The notes under the pieces are model-generated. The model ran no database searches. It was not told the DNA's origin and saw only the letters and a list, made by a program, of their open reading frames with translations. 49,113 nucleotides of DNA, taken from contig JANXXU010000034.1 of the NCBI GenBank assembly GCA_025350465.1, positions 1-49,113 on the forward strand. The letters run 5' to 3'. This DNA comes from Alphaproteobacteria bacterium (lineage in GTDB: Bacteria; Pseudomonadota; Alphaproteobacteria; Micropepsales; Micropepsaceae). Positions 16,402 through 25,334 of the stretch are shown here, in pieces. The number at the start of each line of letters is the position of its first letter. The first letter of the stretch is position 1. A program made the position numbers and the translations under genes.

Positions 16402-16857
16402 ATGTCAGCGATTGCCGCTGCTGGGTCGGGGTTTCTGGTCGCCGTCTTGTGGTTCGACCTCATGTTCGATGTGCAGGTTCGCCGCCGCACCGGCGAGGTG
16501 CTTCCGCCCAAAATATTAGCGTCGATCTCGGCCTACTACCGACGCGTCACGATCGAGGCGACGCCGATGAACAGGCTTGTGTCGGCGGTCATGGGGCTGA
16601 CGGTGCTCGCGATTGTCGCCGAAATTGTCACGGGTGGGACGCCGTGGTGGATCGGCTGGCCGTCACTTGCCTTCGCGCTCTCGGCGATGGGGTTGGCCGG
16701 CGCGCGCATCATACCGAACGCCAAGCGGCTCGCGCGGGCCACAGATTCGGTGGACGTGCAGACGCGTCTCGCGCGGTCGATCTATCGCGAACATCTCTAC
16801 TGCCTGGCAGCGATGATTGCGGTGCTCGCACTGCAGCTTGTCGCCGCCCAAGATTAG
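16402..16857 (+). CDS. Small integral membrane protein of unknown function
   Basis: 151 residues with four predicted membrane helices (about 3-22, 54-75, 80-98 and 127-147). A short basic cytoplasmic loop (VQVRRRTGEVLPP) follows the first helix and an amphipathic stretch with KRLARATDSVDVQTRLARSI precedes the last. The WFDLMFDVQV start and the four-helix plan vaguely recall DUF1772-like proteins, but I do not recognise the family with confidence. The ATG is preceded by GGAG. The 3' end overlaps the convergent histidine kinase gene by 4 bases. Confidence 0.7.
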   Translation: MSAIAAAGSGFLVAVLWFDLMFDVQVRRRTGEVLPPKILASISAYYRRVTIEATPMNRLVSAVMGLTVLAIVAEIVTGGTPWWIGWPSLAFALSAMGLAGARIIPNAKRLARATDSVDVQTRLARSIYREHLYCLAAMIAVLALQLVAAQD

Positions 16858-18113
16858 GTCCCTGATGCGGAGGGCAGCGTCACGACGATTTGCGCGCGCG
16901 CGTCGGCGGTCGACGAAACGACGGCGTCGCCGCCGTGGCGGCGGGCGATTTGACGAACGAGGGAAAGTCCTAGGCCGCTGCCGGCCGCCGCGCTTCGTCC
17001 CGGCACACGATAGAAAGGTTCGAACACACGCTCGCGCTCGGCCTCCGGAATGCCGGGGCCATGATCGGTGATCGACAGGGCGACCTTTCCGCCGTTAGTC
17101 GCGATCTCGATGTCGATGGGCGGTGCGCCGTGGCGGCTGGCATTCTCCAGCAAATTGCGGATCATACGGCGGAGGAGGCGCGGATCGCCTTGGACGAACG
17201 CGGAAATTCCGCCGACATTGCAGTTATCGAAGCGCGACGCTTCTTCCGCGGCAAGAGCCAGAAGGTCGATCTCTTCTTTCGGTCCGAGATCTTTGACCGT
17301 GTCGAGTCGGCTCGCGGTCAAGATCTCGTCGATCATCTGGTCGAGCTCGGCGATATCCCGTTCAAGCTCGGCCTTGCGCTTGGGATCCAAAGTCTGCTTC
17401 GCCAATTCGATTCCTAGGCGAATGCGGGCGAGCGGTGTGCGCAATTCGTGCGAAGTGTTGGCAAGCAGCGTCTTGTGAGCGGCGACAAGCTCTTCGATCC
17501 GGGCGGCGGCACGGTTGAAGCTGGAGGCAAGGCTGGCGACCTCGTCCTTGCCTGAGACGCTGACGCGCGCGGACAAATCGCCGGCGCCCAATGTTTCGAC
17601 GGCGGTTTGCAAAGCCTCGAGGCGACGTGTCATGCCGCGCGCCACGGGAAAGGCGGCGACGCCGACGGCAATCGCCGCCACGAGAAGATGGAATCCGAAG
17701 AGGCTCCACGGCGGGTGGGTGTTGTGCGGCGCGCGCGCAACCAAACGGCGCCCGTCCGGCAAATCGAATACAAAGGCCGGCCCGTGACGATCGCCAATCC
17801 AGTCGCCGCTGTTGCTCGATGCCGGCGGCGCGGGCAGAGGGTGGCCGGCGGCGGCCACGAACTCGTTCCTCGAGCCATAGAGCGCGAGGTCGGCGCGCAG
17901 ATGATGCGACAGCTCTTCGAGCGCCTGCTCCTGATCGGCCACGGGCGCGGCGGCCGGCGGCAATGCCGCCGCAGCCAACTGCACGACCAGGCCGACGGCC
18001 GGGTGATGCATGCCGTCGTCCGACGAAAAATGCCAAAATACGCCGACGATCACGACAAGCAGCGCCAGGCTTGCGAGAATGGTCAGATAGATTTTGAGAA
18101 ACAGCCGCGGCAT
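16854..18113 (-). CDS. Membrane sensor histidine kinase (CpxA/RstB-like)
   Basis: 419 residues. TM1 (about 7-28), periplasmic loop (29-135, with HH pairs at 36-37 and 70-71), TM2 (about 138-158), HAMP (about 160-212), HisKA with His222 in ANTSHELRTPLARIRL, and HATPase_c with NLLENASRH, DHGPGIPEAE and GSGLGLSLV. It starts on the base after the response-regulator stop. The operon order (Spy/CpxP-like protein, regulator, kinase) suggests an envelope-stress system related to CpxPRA, with the periplasmic protein as candidate inhibitor or target. Confidence 0.93.
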   Translation of the reverse strand: MPRLFLKIYLTILASLALLVVIVGVFWHFSSDDGMHHPAVGLVVQLAAAALPPAAAPVADQEQALEELSHHLRADLALYGSRNEFVAAAGHPLPAPPASSNSGDWIGDRHGPAFVFDLPDGRRLVARAPHNTHPPWSLFGFHLLVAAIAVGVAAFPVARGMTRRLEALQTAVETLGAGDLSARVSVSGKDEVASLASSFNRAAARIEELVAAHKTLLANTSHELRTPLARIRLGIELAKQTLDPKRKAELERDIAELDQMIDEILTASRLDTVKDLGPKEEIDLLALAAEEASRFDNCNVGGISAFVQGDPRLLRRMIRNLLENASRHGAPPIDIEIATNGGKVALSITDHGPGIPEAERERVFEPFYRVPGRSAAAGSGLGLSLVRQIARRHGGDAVVSSTADARAQIVVTLPSASGT

Positions 18114-18800
18114 TCAGTCTTGCGCCTTGGCGAAGACATAACCGGCGCCGCGCACCGTGATGATGCGTCGCGGCTTCTTGGCGTCGTCCTCAATGACGGA
18201 GCGGATGCGCGATATGTGAACGTCGATCGAGCGATCGAAGGCCTCCGGCGCCTCGCCCTTCATCAGATCCATCAACACTTCGCGCGAAAGAACACGGCCT
18301 GCCCGTTCGGCAAGCGCGACGAGCAGCGTGAATTGGTGACCGGTCAGCGCGCACGCTTCGCCGTCAAGGCGGGCTTCGCGCGCGTCGAGATCGACTTCCA
18401 GCCGCCCGAAGCGCAGGATACGGCTTGTTGCCGACGCTTTACGCCGCCGTAGGATCGAGCGCAGGCGCGCGAGCAGTTCGCGCGGCTCGAACGGCTTGGG
18501 CAAATAGTCGTCGGCGCCCAGTTCGAGGCCGACGACGCGGTCCATCGCATCGCCGCGAGCGGTCAGCATCAAGATCGGCGTGTCGGCCCGGGCGCGAACG
18601 CGCCGGCAAACTTCCAGGCCGTCCATATCGGGCAACATGAGATCGAGGATGAGCGCGTCGACCCCGCGTGCCTCGTGCATGGCAAGACCCGTCGCGCCGG
18701 TGGCCGCCCTTAGAACTTGAAAACCGGCCTCGCCCAGATAGTCGCAGACCATCTCGGCGAGGCGCGGGTCGTCTTCGATGATGAGAATGCGGTCAGCCAC
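18114..18800 (-). CDS. OmpR-family response regulator (CpxR/RstA-like)
   Basis: 228 residues from a GTG start. The receiver has the acidic cluster ED at 9-11, phospho-acceptor Asp53 in ILDLMLPDMDG, and Lys in the LPKPFEPREL loop. The DNA-binding winged helix spans about 130-225 and includes the conserved RSIDVHISRIR recognition helix. It is directly followed by its kinase with no intergenic base and lies 61 bases after the Spy/CpxP-like gene. Metal or misfolded-protein stress in the envelope is a plausible signal, from the neighbour rather than from the domain itself. Confidence 0.94.
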   Translation of the reverse strand: MADRILIIEDDPRLAEMVCDYLGEAGFQVLRAATGATGLAMHEARGVDALILDLMLPDMDGLEVCRRVRARADTPILMLTARGDAMDRVVGLELGADDYLPKPFEPRELLARLRSILRRRKASATSRILRFGRLEVDLDAREARLDGEACALTGHQFTLLVALAERAGRVLSREVLMDLMKGEAPEAFDRSIDVHISRIRSVIEDDAKKPRRIITVRGAGYVFAKAQD

Positions 18801-18861
18801 AGGGTCTCATCGTAGGGCGTTCCCACGTTGGGAGCCAACCCGAGTTTCAATCGTCCCAAAT

Positions 18862-19383
18862 TCAATCGCTATCGTGGTCGAAATGGTTCAGGAATTGGGC
18901 GCGCTGTTGGGGCGTGAGGACTTCAGCCGCGTCGGCGAGCGCTTGCGTCAGGCGTTTCGAAGCAGCGTCCGCCCGCGCAATCTGCTCGGCCCGCAGCGCC
19001 TCGATCGCGGTGCGGTCGATCATCGGTTGACGCAACAGCTCGATCGCCTTTTTGTGTGCCTCGAAGAATTGCTGGTGCAGAGGCATAAGATCGGTCGCCG
19101 CGGCCTTTGCGATTGTCGCGAGTTTGGCCTGTTGATCGGCAGTCGCGTTCGTGTGGCGGGCGAAATGCTCGACCATGCGATCGATGTGGGTCTGAACGTC
19201 CGTGGCGCTCATGTCTTCGTGGCCGAAACCATGGCCAAATCCGAACTCGCCGTGATGCCGGCCGTGGCCAAAGGCGAAGTGGGTAGTGGCGCCGCCGACA
19301 AGAGCCGCGACCAAGGCGACGACGACGAGAGTCAACGTGCGACGACCGCCGCCTTTGCCGCCCGAGGATGATTGATCCGACAT
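18862..19383 (-). CDS. Spy/CpxP-like periplasmic protein, His-rich
   Basis: 173 residues. An N-terminal hydrophobic segment (about 16-36) acts as signal or anchor. It is followed by a His/Gly/Phe-rich stretch (HGRHHGEFGFGHGFGHED, about 41-58) that could bind metal. The rest is helical, with an LTPQQRAQF motif near the C-terminus, the LTxxQ signature of Spy, CpxP and CnrX-type proteins. Homologues act as periplasmic chaperones or as sensors that restrain a kinase. AGGAG stands about 9 bases upstream of the ATG. As first gene of the operon it is likely both product and feedback partner of the two-component pair that follows. Confidence 0.82.
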   Translation of the reverse strand: MSDQSSSGGKGGGRRTLTLVVVALVAALVGGATTHFAFGHGRHHGEFGFGHGFGHEDMSATDVQTHIDRMVEHFARHTNATADQQAKLATIAKAAATDLMPLHQQFFEAHKKAIELLRQPMIDRTAIEALRAEQIARADAASKRLTQALADAAEVLTPQQRAQFLNHFDHDSD

Positions 19384-19632
19384 ATTCCATTTCTCCTAGA
19401 TATCTGAACGAAGCGCGCAGCCCATTCCCTCGTGAGGCAATATGGCGGCGAACGATGTCCCACGCGTTTCGCAAGTGTAAAGATTTGTTTCCGCGGAACA
19501 GCGCCACAATTCATGCGCGGAACTTGTCCGGATTAGGAGTCTCTCAAGGTTAGCAAATTCACACCTCCGCAAAGTAAAGCGCTCCTTCAGACAATTGGCT
19601 GAAACTCGCGCCGAACACGGGAGACCACTTTG

Positions 19633-19971
19633 ATGTCGGGCGCAGAACGGCGAACCGCACACCGCTATGTGCTTGGTGATCTCTCGATTGAGATCAACGG
19701 CGTGCGGCACGAGACGGTCAACATTTCTGCGCGTTCCGTCGCCGTCATTGCGCGTCCTGATATCGACTACGCCAATCTTCGCGGCCAGGTGCGCTTTGTG
19801 AGCGGCGGCGTGGCGGAATTGAACCGCGACATCGTCTCGCTGATCGTCACCGGATTGAGGCGATCGATGGCGATCTTCGACTATGCGGTCAACGACCCTG
19901 CTTGGGAAGTGCTGCTCAAGCGCTACGACGCAGCAAACGACACGCCCGTCCTCGAAGATATCTTCGGCTAG
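19633..19971 (+). CDS. PilZ-like domain protein (degenerate c-di-GMP site)
   Basis: 112 residues. It begins MSGAERRTAHRY: Arg7 and Arg11 form the RxxxR motif of PilZ domains. The second motif is NISARS (30-35), where the family has (D/N)xSxxG, so the last glycine is replaced by Ser35. Length and beta pattern suit a single PilZ domain. Canonical c-di-GMP binding is therefore uncertain. The ATG at 19633 is preferred to the TTG one codon earlier. The following gene starts 4 bases after this stop, so the two are almost certainly co-transcribed and perhaps act together. Confidence 0.6.
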   Translation: MSGAERRTAHRYVLGDLSIEINGVRHETVNISARSVAVIARPDIDYANLRGQVRFVSGGVAELNRDIVSLIVTGLRRSMAIFDYAVNDPAWEVLLKRYDAANDTPVLEDIFG

Positions 19972-19975
19972 GCCC

Positions 19976-21109
19976 ATGGATCGCGCGCGGCTCAGAGCAG
20001 TGTTGTCCGGCGGATCCTCGATCATCTTCGACGCGCGCCCGCGACCGGTTGCAGAAAAGACGGACGCGCAAGCCGAGGGTTTCTTCGAGAGCCGGCTGTT
20101 GCGCAACGTGATGCTGGTGAAGCTCGTGGAGTCGAGCGAGGACGTGCTGAGCCGGCCGGGCTTGCAGACACTCCTCTATTTTCCGTACGACCCGCAGCAA
20201 ATAGGCGACGGCGGCGCTTCGATCTCTTATTCGCGCGAACAGTTTCGCATTGCGCTCGAGCGCAACTTCGGTGTCGAAAAGATCGACGAGACGAAGTTTG
20301 CGGCCGACCAGGCCAAGCTTGAAGTGTTTGGGAAGGTGCCGAGTTTCTCGCCCTTCTTGATGCGTGATGCCTTCGAGCGGGCGCATATCACCGTCAACCG
20401 CGACTTCTTTGCCATCACCGAAAGCGAAGCGGAAGCGGTGCGCGAGCGCGTGAAGACAAAGCTAAAGCCGCTGGCGGCGATGGCGCCCGATCTCTCGCCC
20501 GAACTGATCGGCGGCAGTCAGCTGGACATCTTGGTGCGCAAACTCTGGCAACTCGATGATGCGCAGTTCTTGTTGCCGCTGTCGCGTGCCTTACAGATTC
20601 CAGACGGCGAAGCGATAGACGTCTTCTATTCCTGGATCGGCGTTTCGTACTTTCAGAGCGAGTTCGTCTCTCGCGAACAACGAGTCAAGGTTCTGGCGGA
20701 GTGGTTGGCTAAGAAGTCGATTCCGTACGAGTATGTCCCCGCAATGGATTTAAAGGAATACACGGCCAACCGCCAATTCGTGCGCGAACGTTTGCGCGGC
20801 GCTTGGTCCGGCGCTTGCGATGTGTTTACGCGATTTGACAAGTCATATCATTCTCTGATTTCGGCGGCGCGCGATCCAAAGCCTTTCGTGGATTTCTTGC
20901 GAACCGTACGCTTGGACTTTAATGCACTCGGTGAAGGCGTATCGATGATCGATCAGTGCCTGTCGGTGTTCGACTTTTGGATGGGCAGAATCGGCACGCA
21001 ACGACTCAACTATGACGCGCTCAGGCAGATCATGGCGTCCATGCGCGAGATTTGGGTCGATGCCAATATGCCGTTGCCCGCGACCGAAGCGGTCAAACTC
21101 GCGGTCTAA
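19976..21109 (+). CDS. Uncharacterised protein paired with the PilZ-like gene
   Basis: 377 residues, without signal peptide or membrane segments, probably mainly alpha-helical and cytoplasmic. It opens MDRARLRAVLSGGSSIIFDA. No catalytic motif is recognised. The C-terminal half has regularly spaced aromatic and basic residues (for example FDKSYHSLI and FDFWMGRIG). The start at 19976 follows the PilZ stop by 4 bases; a longer frame runs back into the PilZ gene and is rejected. The tight coupling suggests that the PilZ-like protein regulates it or binds it. Its stop overlaps the convergent GNAT gene by 4 bases. I do not recognise the family. Confidence 0.75.
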   Translation: MDRARLRAVLSGGSSIIFDARPRPVAEKTDAQAEGFFESRLLRNVMLVKLVESSEDVLSRPGLQTLLYFPYDPQQIGDGGASISYSREQFRIALERNFGVEKIDETKFAADQAKLEVFGKVPSFSPFLMRDAFERAHITVNRDFFAITESEAEAVRERVKTKLKPLAAMAPDLSPELIGGSQLDILVRKLWQLDDAQFLLPLSRALQIPDGEAIDVFYSWIGVSYFQSEFVSREQRVKVLAEWLAKKSIPYEYVPAMDLKEYTANRQFVRERLRGAWSGACDVFTRFDKSYHSLISAARDPKPFVDFLRTVRLDFNALGEGVSMIDQCLSVFDFWMGRIGTQRLNYDALRQIMASMREIWVDANMPLPATEAVKLAV

Positions 21110-21708
21110 CGCTCGCCGGCCGGCCGCTGCAGCTGAAACGTCAGGTGCGTGCGCACCGAGGGCCATTCGTTTTCGATGATGCTGTAGACGCAAGTGTCTC
21201 GCCGCGCTCCCTCCGGCAGGATCGCGTGATTGCGCAGAATGCCGTCGAGTTTGGCGCCCAAGCGTTCGATCGCGCGGCGGCTCTGGTGATTGAAGAATGA
21301 GGTCCGAAACTCGATCGCGATGCATTTGAGCGTGTCGAAGGCGTGGGTCAGCAGCATCAACTTGCACTCTGAATTCAGGCGCGATCGCTGGACGCGCTTG
21401 GCATACCAAGTCGAGCCGATTTCGACACGGCGATTGGCGGCGTCGACATTCATATAGGTCGTCATGCCGACGGCCTTGCCGGTTGCGTTTTCGACGACGG
21501 CAAAGGGCAGCATGAAGCCTTTGTCGAGGAGGTGGAGCCGCCGCGCGATTTCGTCGGACATGGTTTCGGGGCTCGGCACGGTCGTGTACCAGAGCTTCCA
21601 GAGTTCCCCGTCACGGGTGGCGGTAACGAGGTCGCCATGGTGCGCGTTCGACAACGGCACCAGCGTTGCCGTTGAGCCCCGCAACGTCGTCGGTTCGAGC
21701 CAGGCCAT
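21106..21708 (-). CDS. GNAT-family N-acetyltransferase (RimL-like)
   Basis: 200 residues. The fold signatures are AVGMTTYMNVDAANRRVEIGSTW-type strands at about 80-100 and the NHQSRRAIERLGAKLDG helix with the acetyl-CoA contact near 145-160. The IGSTWYAKRVQRSRLNSE stretch resembles the RimL-type proteins that modify ribosomal or other amino termini. The ATG at 21708 with GAGGG just upstream is chosen over one 51 bases earlier. The acceptor is unknown. Confidence 0.85.
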   Translation of the reverse strand: MAWLEPTTLRGSTATLVPLSNAHHGDLVTATRDGELWKLWYTTVPSPETMSDEIARRLHLLDKGFMLPFAVVENATGKAVGMTTYMNVDAANRRVEIGSTWYAKRVQRSRLNSECKLMLLTHAFDTLKCIAIEFRTSFFNHQSRRAIERLGAKLDGILRNHAILPEGARRDTCVYSIIENEWPSVRTHLTFQLQRPAGER

Positions 21709-21771
21709 TGTCCCTCTACGCGATGGAAGCAGCCTATCGAGGGTCGCCGGCGCTCTCAAGGCGTCAGGCGG

Positions 21772-23295
21772 TTACGCTCCGCGGCGCTCGCCGACAAGCG
21801 AAGCTTGGGGCATCAAGGTTGCCGCTAGGGGAGCGTCTCGGCCATAGACGTCGGGGCGAAACTCGACCGTGCCGTCATCGTCGACGTAGGCGGTCCAGTA
21901 AGCGAGCGTCACCGGCATTTCTTCTTCGAGCGGCACGCGCACCGTGGCGCCGTCGCGGATCGCTTGTTCGATCGCTTCGCGCGGCCATTGCGGATTGTCC
22001 CTCAGGAGCTCTTCCGCCAAGTCGAGGGGATGCTCGAGGCGCACGCAGCCGTGGCTTTGCGCCCGGTCGACATCGGCGAACAAAGCATGGGCCGGCGTGT
22101 CGTGAAGATAAACGCCGTAATTGTTGGGGAATTCGAACTTGATCTGGCCAAGGGAGTTTTGCGGGCCGGGCTCCTGGATGAGTTGGCCATCGTCGGACCA
22201 GTACATCCGGTTGCGCTGCATATAGTCGTCGTCGCGCGCGATCGCCGGGCGAATTTCCTTGTCGATGATCGATTTCGGCACGATCCAAGGCGGATTGATG
22301 ACGACCGTCATGATCGTGCTTTGGAGCGTAGGCGTATCGTGCTTCGGGCGACCGACCACGGCGTTCATCTGAAGCACCGGCTTGTTGTCGCGGTAGAGCG
22401 TGGCCGTCGCAGCAGCGGCGTTGACTTCGACGCGCGTCGCGGCAGGTAAGCGCGCGAAGGCGCGCCACCGTTCCAAGTTGGCGGCGATTTGGAGCGCGCG
22501 ATCGTGAGCGGGGACGTTCAGGACGTCCAGCGTCGCCTTGTCGAGCTTGCCCTTGGCCGCAAGACCGTGGCGCGCCTGAAAATGCCTGAGCGCTTCGACA
22601 ATCGGGTTCGAGACGTCGCCGGTCAGGTCGTCCGTCAGGTCGCCTTCAATCCGCAAGCGGCGGGCCAGCATCGGCTCACGCGCGATCTTCTTTCCGGACA
22701 TCGTGGCCAACCGTGCCGGCAGAGTCTCCCAGCCACCGGCCGCGTCGAAGCCTCGATAAACGCTCAACGCGTATTTGAGCCGCTCGTAACCGGCGGTTTG
22801 AGGCGGCAAGGTCGCGAGCCATTCGGCGACGCGATGTTGTTCAAGCGCGCCGACGAGCTCTTCGATCAGCTTCTTCTGCAGTGCATGGCGTTCACTATCG
22901 TCGGTGTCCGTCGCGGCAAGGCCGGCGAGCCCCGAGGTCATGACGGTCGCATATTTGAGGGCGGCACTCGTCAGGCGTAGGTCCAGTTCGGATCGCGCCG
23001 TCTCGTTCGAGGCAAGGCGACGCGCGGCGATCAGGCGGGCGCCGAACAATTCGGGATCGAGTCCGTGCTCAGGTGCCGCGGCGACCACGGTGAGAAAGGC
23101 ATCGGCGTTTTCAATGCTCCAAACACAAGCCTTACCCGCCTTGGCATAGAACGCGTCAAGCTCTTCGGTCGCGGCGCCGGCTTCAGCTAGTGCGCCGCGC
23201 GCGGCGAGCGCGTTGCGACACAGCTCTTGACCCGCCGACGTTGACAACGTGCTCAACGCCAGAGCAAGCGACGAAATTAGGATCAGCGTGCGCAC
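21772..23295 (-). CDS. Murein L,D-transpeptidase, YcbB/LdtD type
   Basis: 507 residues from a GTG start, with a signal peptide MRTLILISSLALALSTLSTS at the N-terminus. An N-terminal scaffold domain (about 30-220) precedes a peptidoglycan-binding helix motif (HFQARHGLAAKGKLD). The YkuD catalytic domain (about 270-450) carries SHGCVRL with nucleophile Cys417. The enzyme makes 3-3 cross-links between meso-diaminopimelate residues, the main cross-link type in many Hyphomicrobiales. The start is uncertain: an ATG at 23406 extends the frame by 37 residues that look unlike a signal peptide, so the GTG at 23295 is preferred. Confidence 0.88.
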   Translation of the reverse strand: MRTLILISSLALALSTLSTSAGQELCRNALAARGALAEAGAATEELDAFYAKAGKACVWSIENADAFLTVVAAAPEHGLDPELFGARLIAARRLASNETARSELDLRLTSAALKYATVMTSGLAGLAATDTDDSERHALQKKLIEELVGALEQHRVAEWLATLPPQTAGYERLKYALSVYRGFDAAGGWETLPARLATMSGKKIAREPMLARRLRIEGDLTDDLTGDVSNPIVEALRHFQARHGLAAKGKLDKATLDVLNVPAHDRALQIAANLERWRAFARLPAATRVEVNAAAATATLYRDNKPVLQMNAVVGRPKHDTPTLQSTIMTVVINPPWIVPKSIIDKEIRPAIARDDDYMQRNRMYWSDDGQLIQEPGPQNSLGQIKFEFPNNYGVYLHDTPAHALFADVDRAQSHGCVRLEHPLDLAEELLRDNPQWPREAIEQAIRDGATVRVPLEEEMPVTLAYWTAYVDDDGTVEFRPDVYGRDAPLAATLMPQASLVGERRGA

Positions 23296-23563
23296 GACCA
23301 CTCTCGAATTCGACCAGAGCAAAGGGTGAGTCTTTGATGATAACCGCACACGTCGCAAGTCGTCATTGAGGCGATGCGCCCGTCTGGCGTTTTTTTTCGC
23401 GACCAAGTTTCGCTGTTCTGCGACTACGTTCGGGTATTTGCCCCAATTCGCAAGCCCCGGCGGCCCTCCTCCTAAACATGCGGCACGGAAAGCCTGTTTC
23501 CGGGGGGAACAAGCCGAGTGCGATTTACCCCTCCTTCAGCCCTAAGAAGTTAATATAACGGAC

Positions 23564-24139
23564 ATGAGCGCAATCGCGCCGGCCGCAATCGAAAGTGATT
23601 TCAACCGCCGATCCGTCGAGGCGGGATGGACGATTGTTTGCGACCCGGCATTCGACTTCGAAACGCCGCAGCTGAAGGACGCCCTTGCCGTTTGGCGGCA
23701 AGCCGCCGGTGGCCGGCCCATGCCTGCGCGAGCGGATCTGACCGCGCGCCTTCTCAAGCCATTTTTGCCCGATGTCGCGTTTGTCGCTGTCGTCCCTGAG
23801 AGCACGGGCTTGCGTTTTCGCCTTCGGCTGATCGGCACGCGCGCCGCCGAAGTTCTCGGAGAGCACTCCGGCAAATTCTTCGACGAAGCGATACCTCTTC
23901 GCGATGCCGCGCGCTGGATCGGCGTCGCGACGGAAGTGGTCAAGCAAGCAAAGCCTTTGCGATTTTACGGCCTCGCGGAATACCGGCGCCAGGACTATCT
24001 TATCGGCGAAATGCTCGTGGCACCTCTCTGCGACGGCGGGCAGGCGCCCGATGGCTTGCTATATGTGATGTATTTCATCCGTTCGCAAGAAACGAAGATG
24101 AATCCACGCGCCGTATTGACGAACTTGCCGCTACGCTAA
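23564..24139 (+). CDS. PAS_5-like domain protein
   Basis: 191 residues. The pattern LKDALAVWRQAAGGRPMPARADL, then LLKPFLPDVAFV, RFRLRLIGTRAAEVLGEHSG and a C-terminal LYVMYF strand follows the alphaproteobacterial PAS_5 family. It has no signal peptide and no output domain, so it may act as a small sensor or ligand-binding partner. The gene is monocistronic, with a divergent L,D-transpeptidase upstream (about 270 bases) and a terminator-like hairpin at its 3' end. Confidence 0.8.
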   Translation: MSAIAPAAIESDFNRRSVEAGWTIVCDPAFDFETPQLKDALAVWRQAAGGRPMPARADLTARLLKPFLPDVAFVAVVPESTGLRFRLRLIGTRAAEVLGEHSGKFFDEAIPLRDAARWIGVATEVVKQAKPLRFYGLAEYRRQDYLIGEMLVAPLCDGGQAPDGLLYVMYFIRSQETKMNPRAVLTNLPLR

Positions 24140-24154
24140 TTCGGCACTTTTTTT
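24126..24154 (+). terminator. Possible Rho-independent terminator of the PAS gene
   Basis: TGCCG at 24126-24130 pairs with CGGCA at 24142-24146 around an 11-base loop that contains the TAA stop. A run of seven T follows at 24148-24154. The stem is short, so confidence is moderate. Confidence 0.45.
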
Positions 24155-24175
24155 CGTTCTCTTCGGACAAATCCC

Positions 24176-25243
24176 TCAGCGACGGAGTCGACTCAAAGCT
24201 TCTTCTGCGAGCTGGGTCGTCAATTGCCGAGCTGGCACTGGTCGCGCCAGCCTACCGGCTTGGCCCGACCACAAGGGCGAAAAGTCGATCGAGTTCCGTC
24301 CTTCGGCTTTTAGCCGAAGCGGTAAGCTTGCATTGGTTGCGAGAGGAAAGGGCGGGGCCGCCTCGCTGATCGGCCCTTGCTCGCGGACAAAGCGGTTGGC
24401 GATGCCGCGCGCCGGGCGCCCCGTGAATACGTTCGTAAGGACGGTGTCGTCGTCGTTCGCCGAGGCGAGGGCCGCACGATGAAGTGCCGACGTTTTGGCT
24501 TCCGGGCAACGCAGATAGGCCGTGCCGATCTGCACGGCCGCGGCGCCGAGCGCGAGCGCCGCCACAATGCCGCGCGCGTCGGCGATTCCACCGCTGGCGA
24601 CAACCGGCACGCGTACCGCATCGACTATTTGCGGGACCAGGGCAAACGTGCCGATCTGCGTTGAGAGGTCGGAGGTCAGAAACATGCCGCGGTGCCCACC
24701 CGCCTCGAAACCCTGCGCAATGACGGCGTCGGCGCCTTCATGCTCCAGCCAGCGTGCCTCTTCAACCGTCGTCGCCGACGACAGAACAGTCGCGCCCGCC
24801 GCTTTGACGCGCGCCAACAAATTCTGCGGCGGCAAGCCGAAGTGAAAGCTCACAATGGGCGGTTGCAACTCTTCGACGAGAGCGCACATCTGTGCGTCGA
24901 AAGGCGCGCGCATCGGGAAAGGCGTTTTTGCTGAAGGATCGAGCTCGAGCTCTTGATAATAGCGTTGCAGCCGATTGCGCCACACCTCATCGCGCTTGGC
25001 GTCGACGATAGGGGCCGCGTGACAAAAGAAATTGAGGTTCACCGGCCGTGCCGTGCGTTGACGGATGACTTGATAGGCGGCGCGTATTTGATCGACGCTG
25101 AGCAGAGCGCAGGGCAGCGACCCCAAGCCGCCGGCCTCGGCCACCGCGATCGCGAGTTCGGCGTCGGATGAGCCTGCCATCGGCGCTTGAATGATCGGTA
25201 GGTCTATCTTCAATAGGTCTAGAACCCGGCGGTCCGGCCACAT
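24176..25243 (-). CDS. Nitronate monooxygenase (2-nitropropane dioxygenase family)
   Basis: 355 residues, a TIM-barrel FMN enzyme. The N-terminal PIIQAPMAG (16-24), the catalytic-base region GFEAGGHRG with His184, and the FMN phosphate-binding strand-loop VVASGGIADARG and LALGAAAVQIGTAYL are present. It oxidises alkyl nitronates such as propionate-3-nitronate to the aldehyde, nitrite or nitrate, a detoxification reaction; some relatives act as enoyl reductases. GAGGGA precedes the ATG. The flanking genes are unrelated. Confidence 0.92.
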   Translation of the reverse strand: MWPDRRVLDLLKIDLPIIQAPMAGSSDAELAIAVAEAGGLGSLPCALLSVDQIRAAYQVIRQRTARPVNLNFFCHAAPIVDAKRDEVWRNRLQRYYQELELDPSAKTPFPMRAPFDAQMCALVEELQPPIVSFHFGLPPQNLLARVKAAGATVLSSATTVEEARWLEHEGADAVIAQGFEAGGHRGMFLTSDLSTQIGTFALVPQIVDAVRVPVVASGGIADARGIVAALALGAAAVQIGTAYLRCPEAKTSALHRAALASANDDDTVLTNVFTGRPARGIANRFVREQGPISEAAPPFPLATNASLPLRLKAEGRNSIDFSPLWSGQAGRLARPVPARQLTTQLAEEALSRLRR

Positions 25244-25334
25244 GGCTCGCGTTCCCTCAATCTAGCCATAAGAGTAACCCCCAGCCCGGCAGGCGCAACC
25301 GTTCCAATGTGCGACCGGTCACCGCCGTGGCCGC

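Noticed and set aside
23376-23398. Short hairpin followed by eight T upstream of the L,D-transpeptidase gene
   Set aside because: No plus-strand gene ends there, the stem is only 4-5 bp, and it lies in the probable leader of a minus-strand gene.
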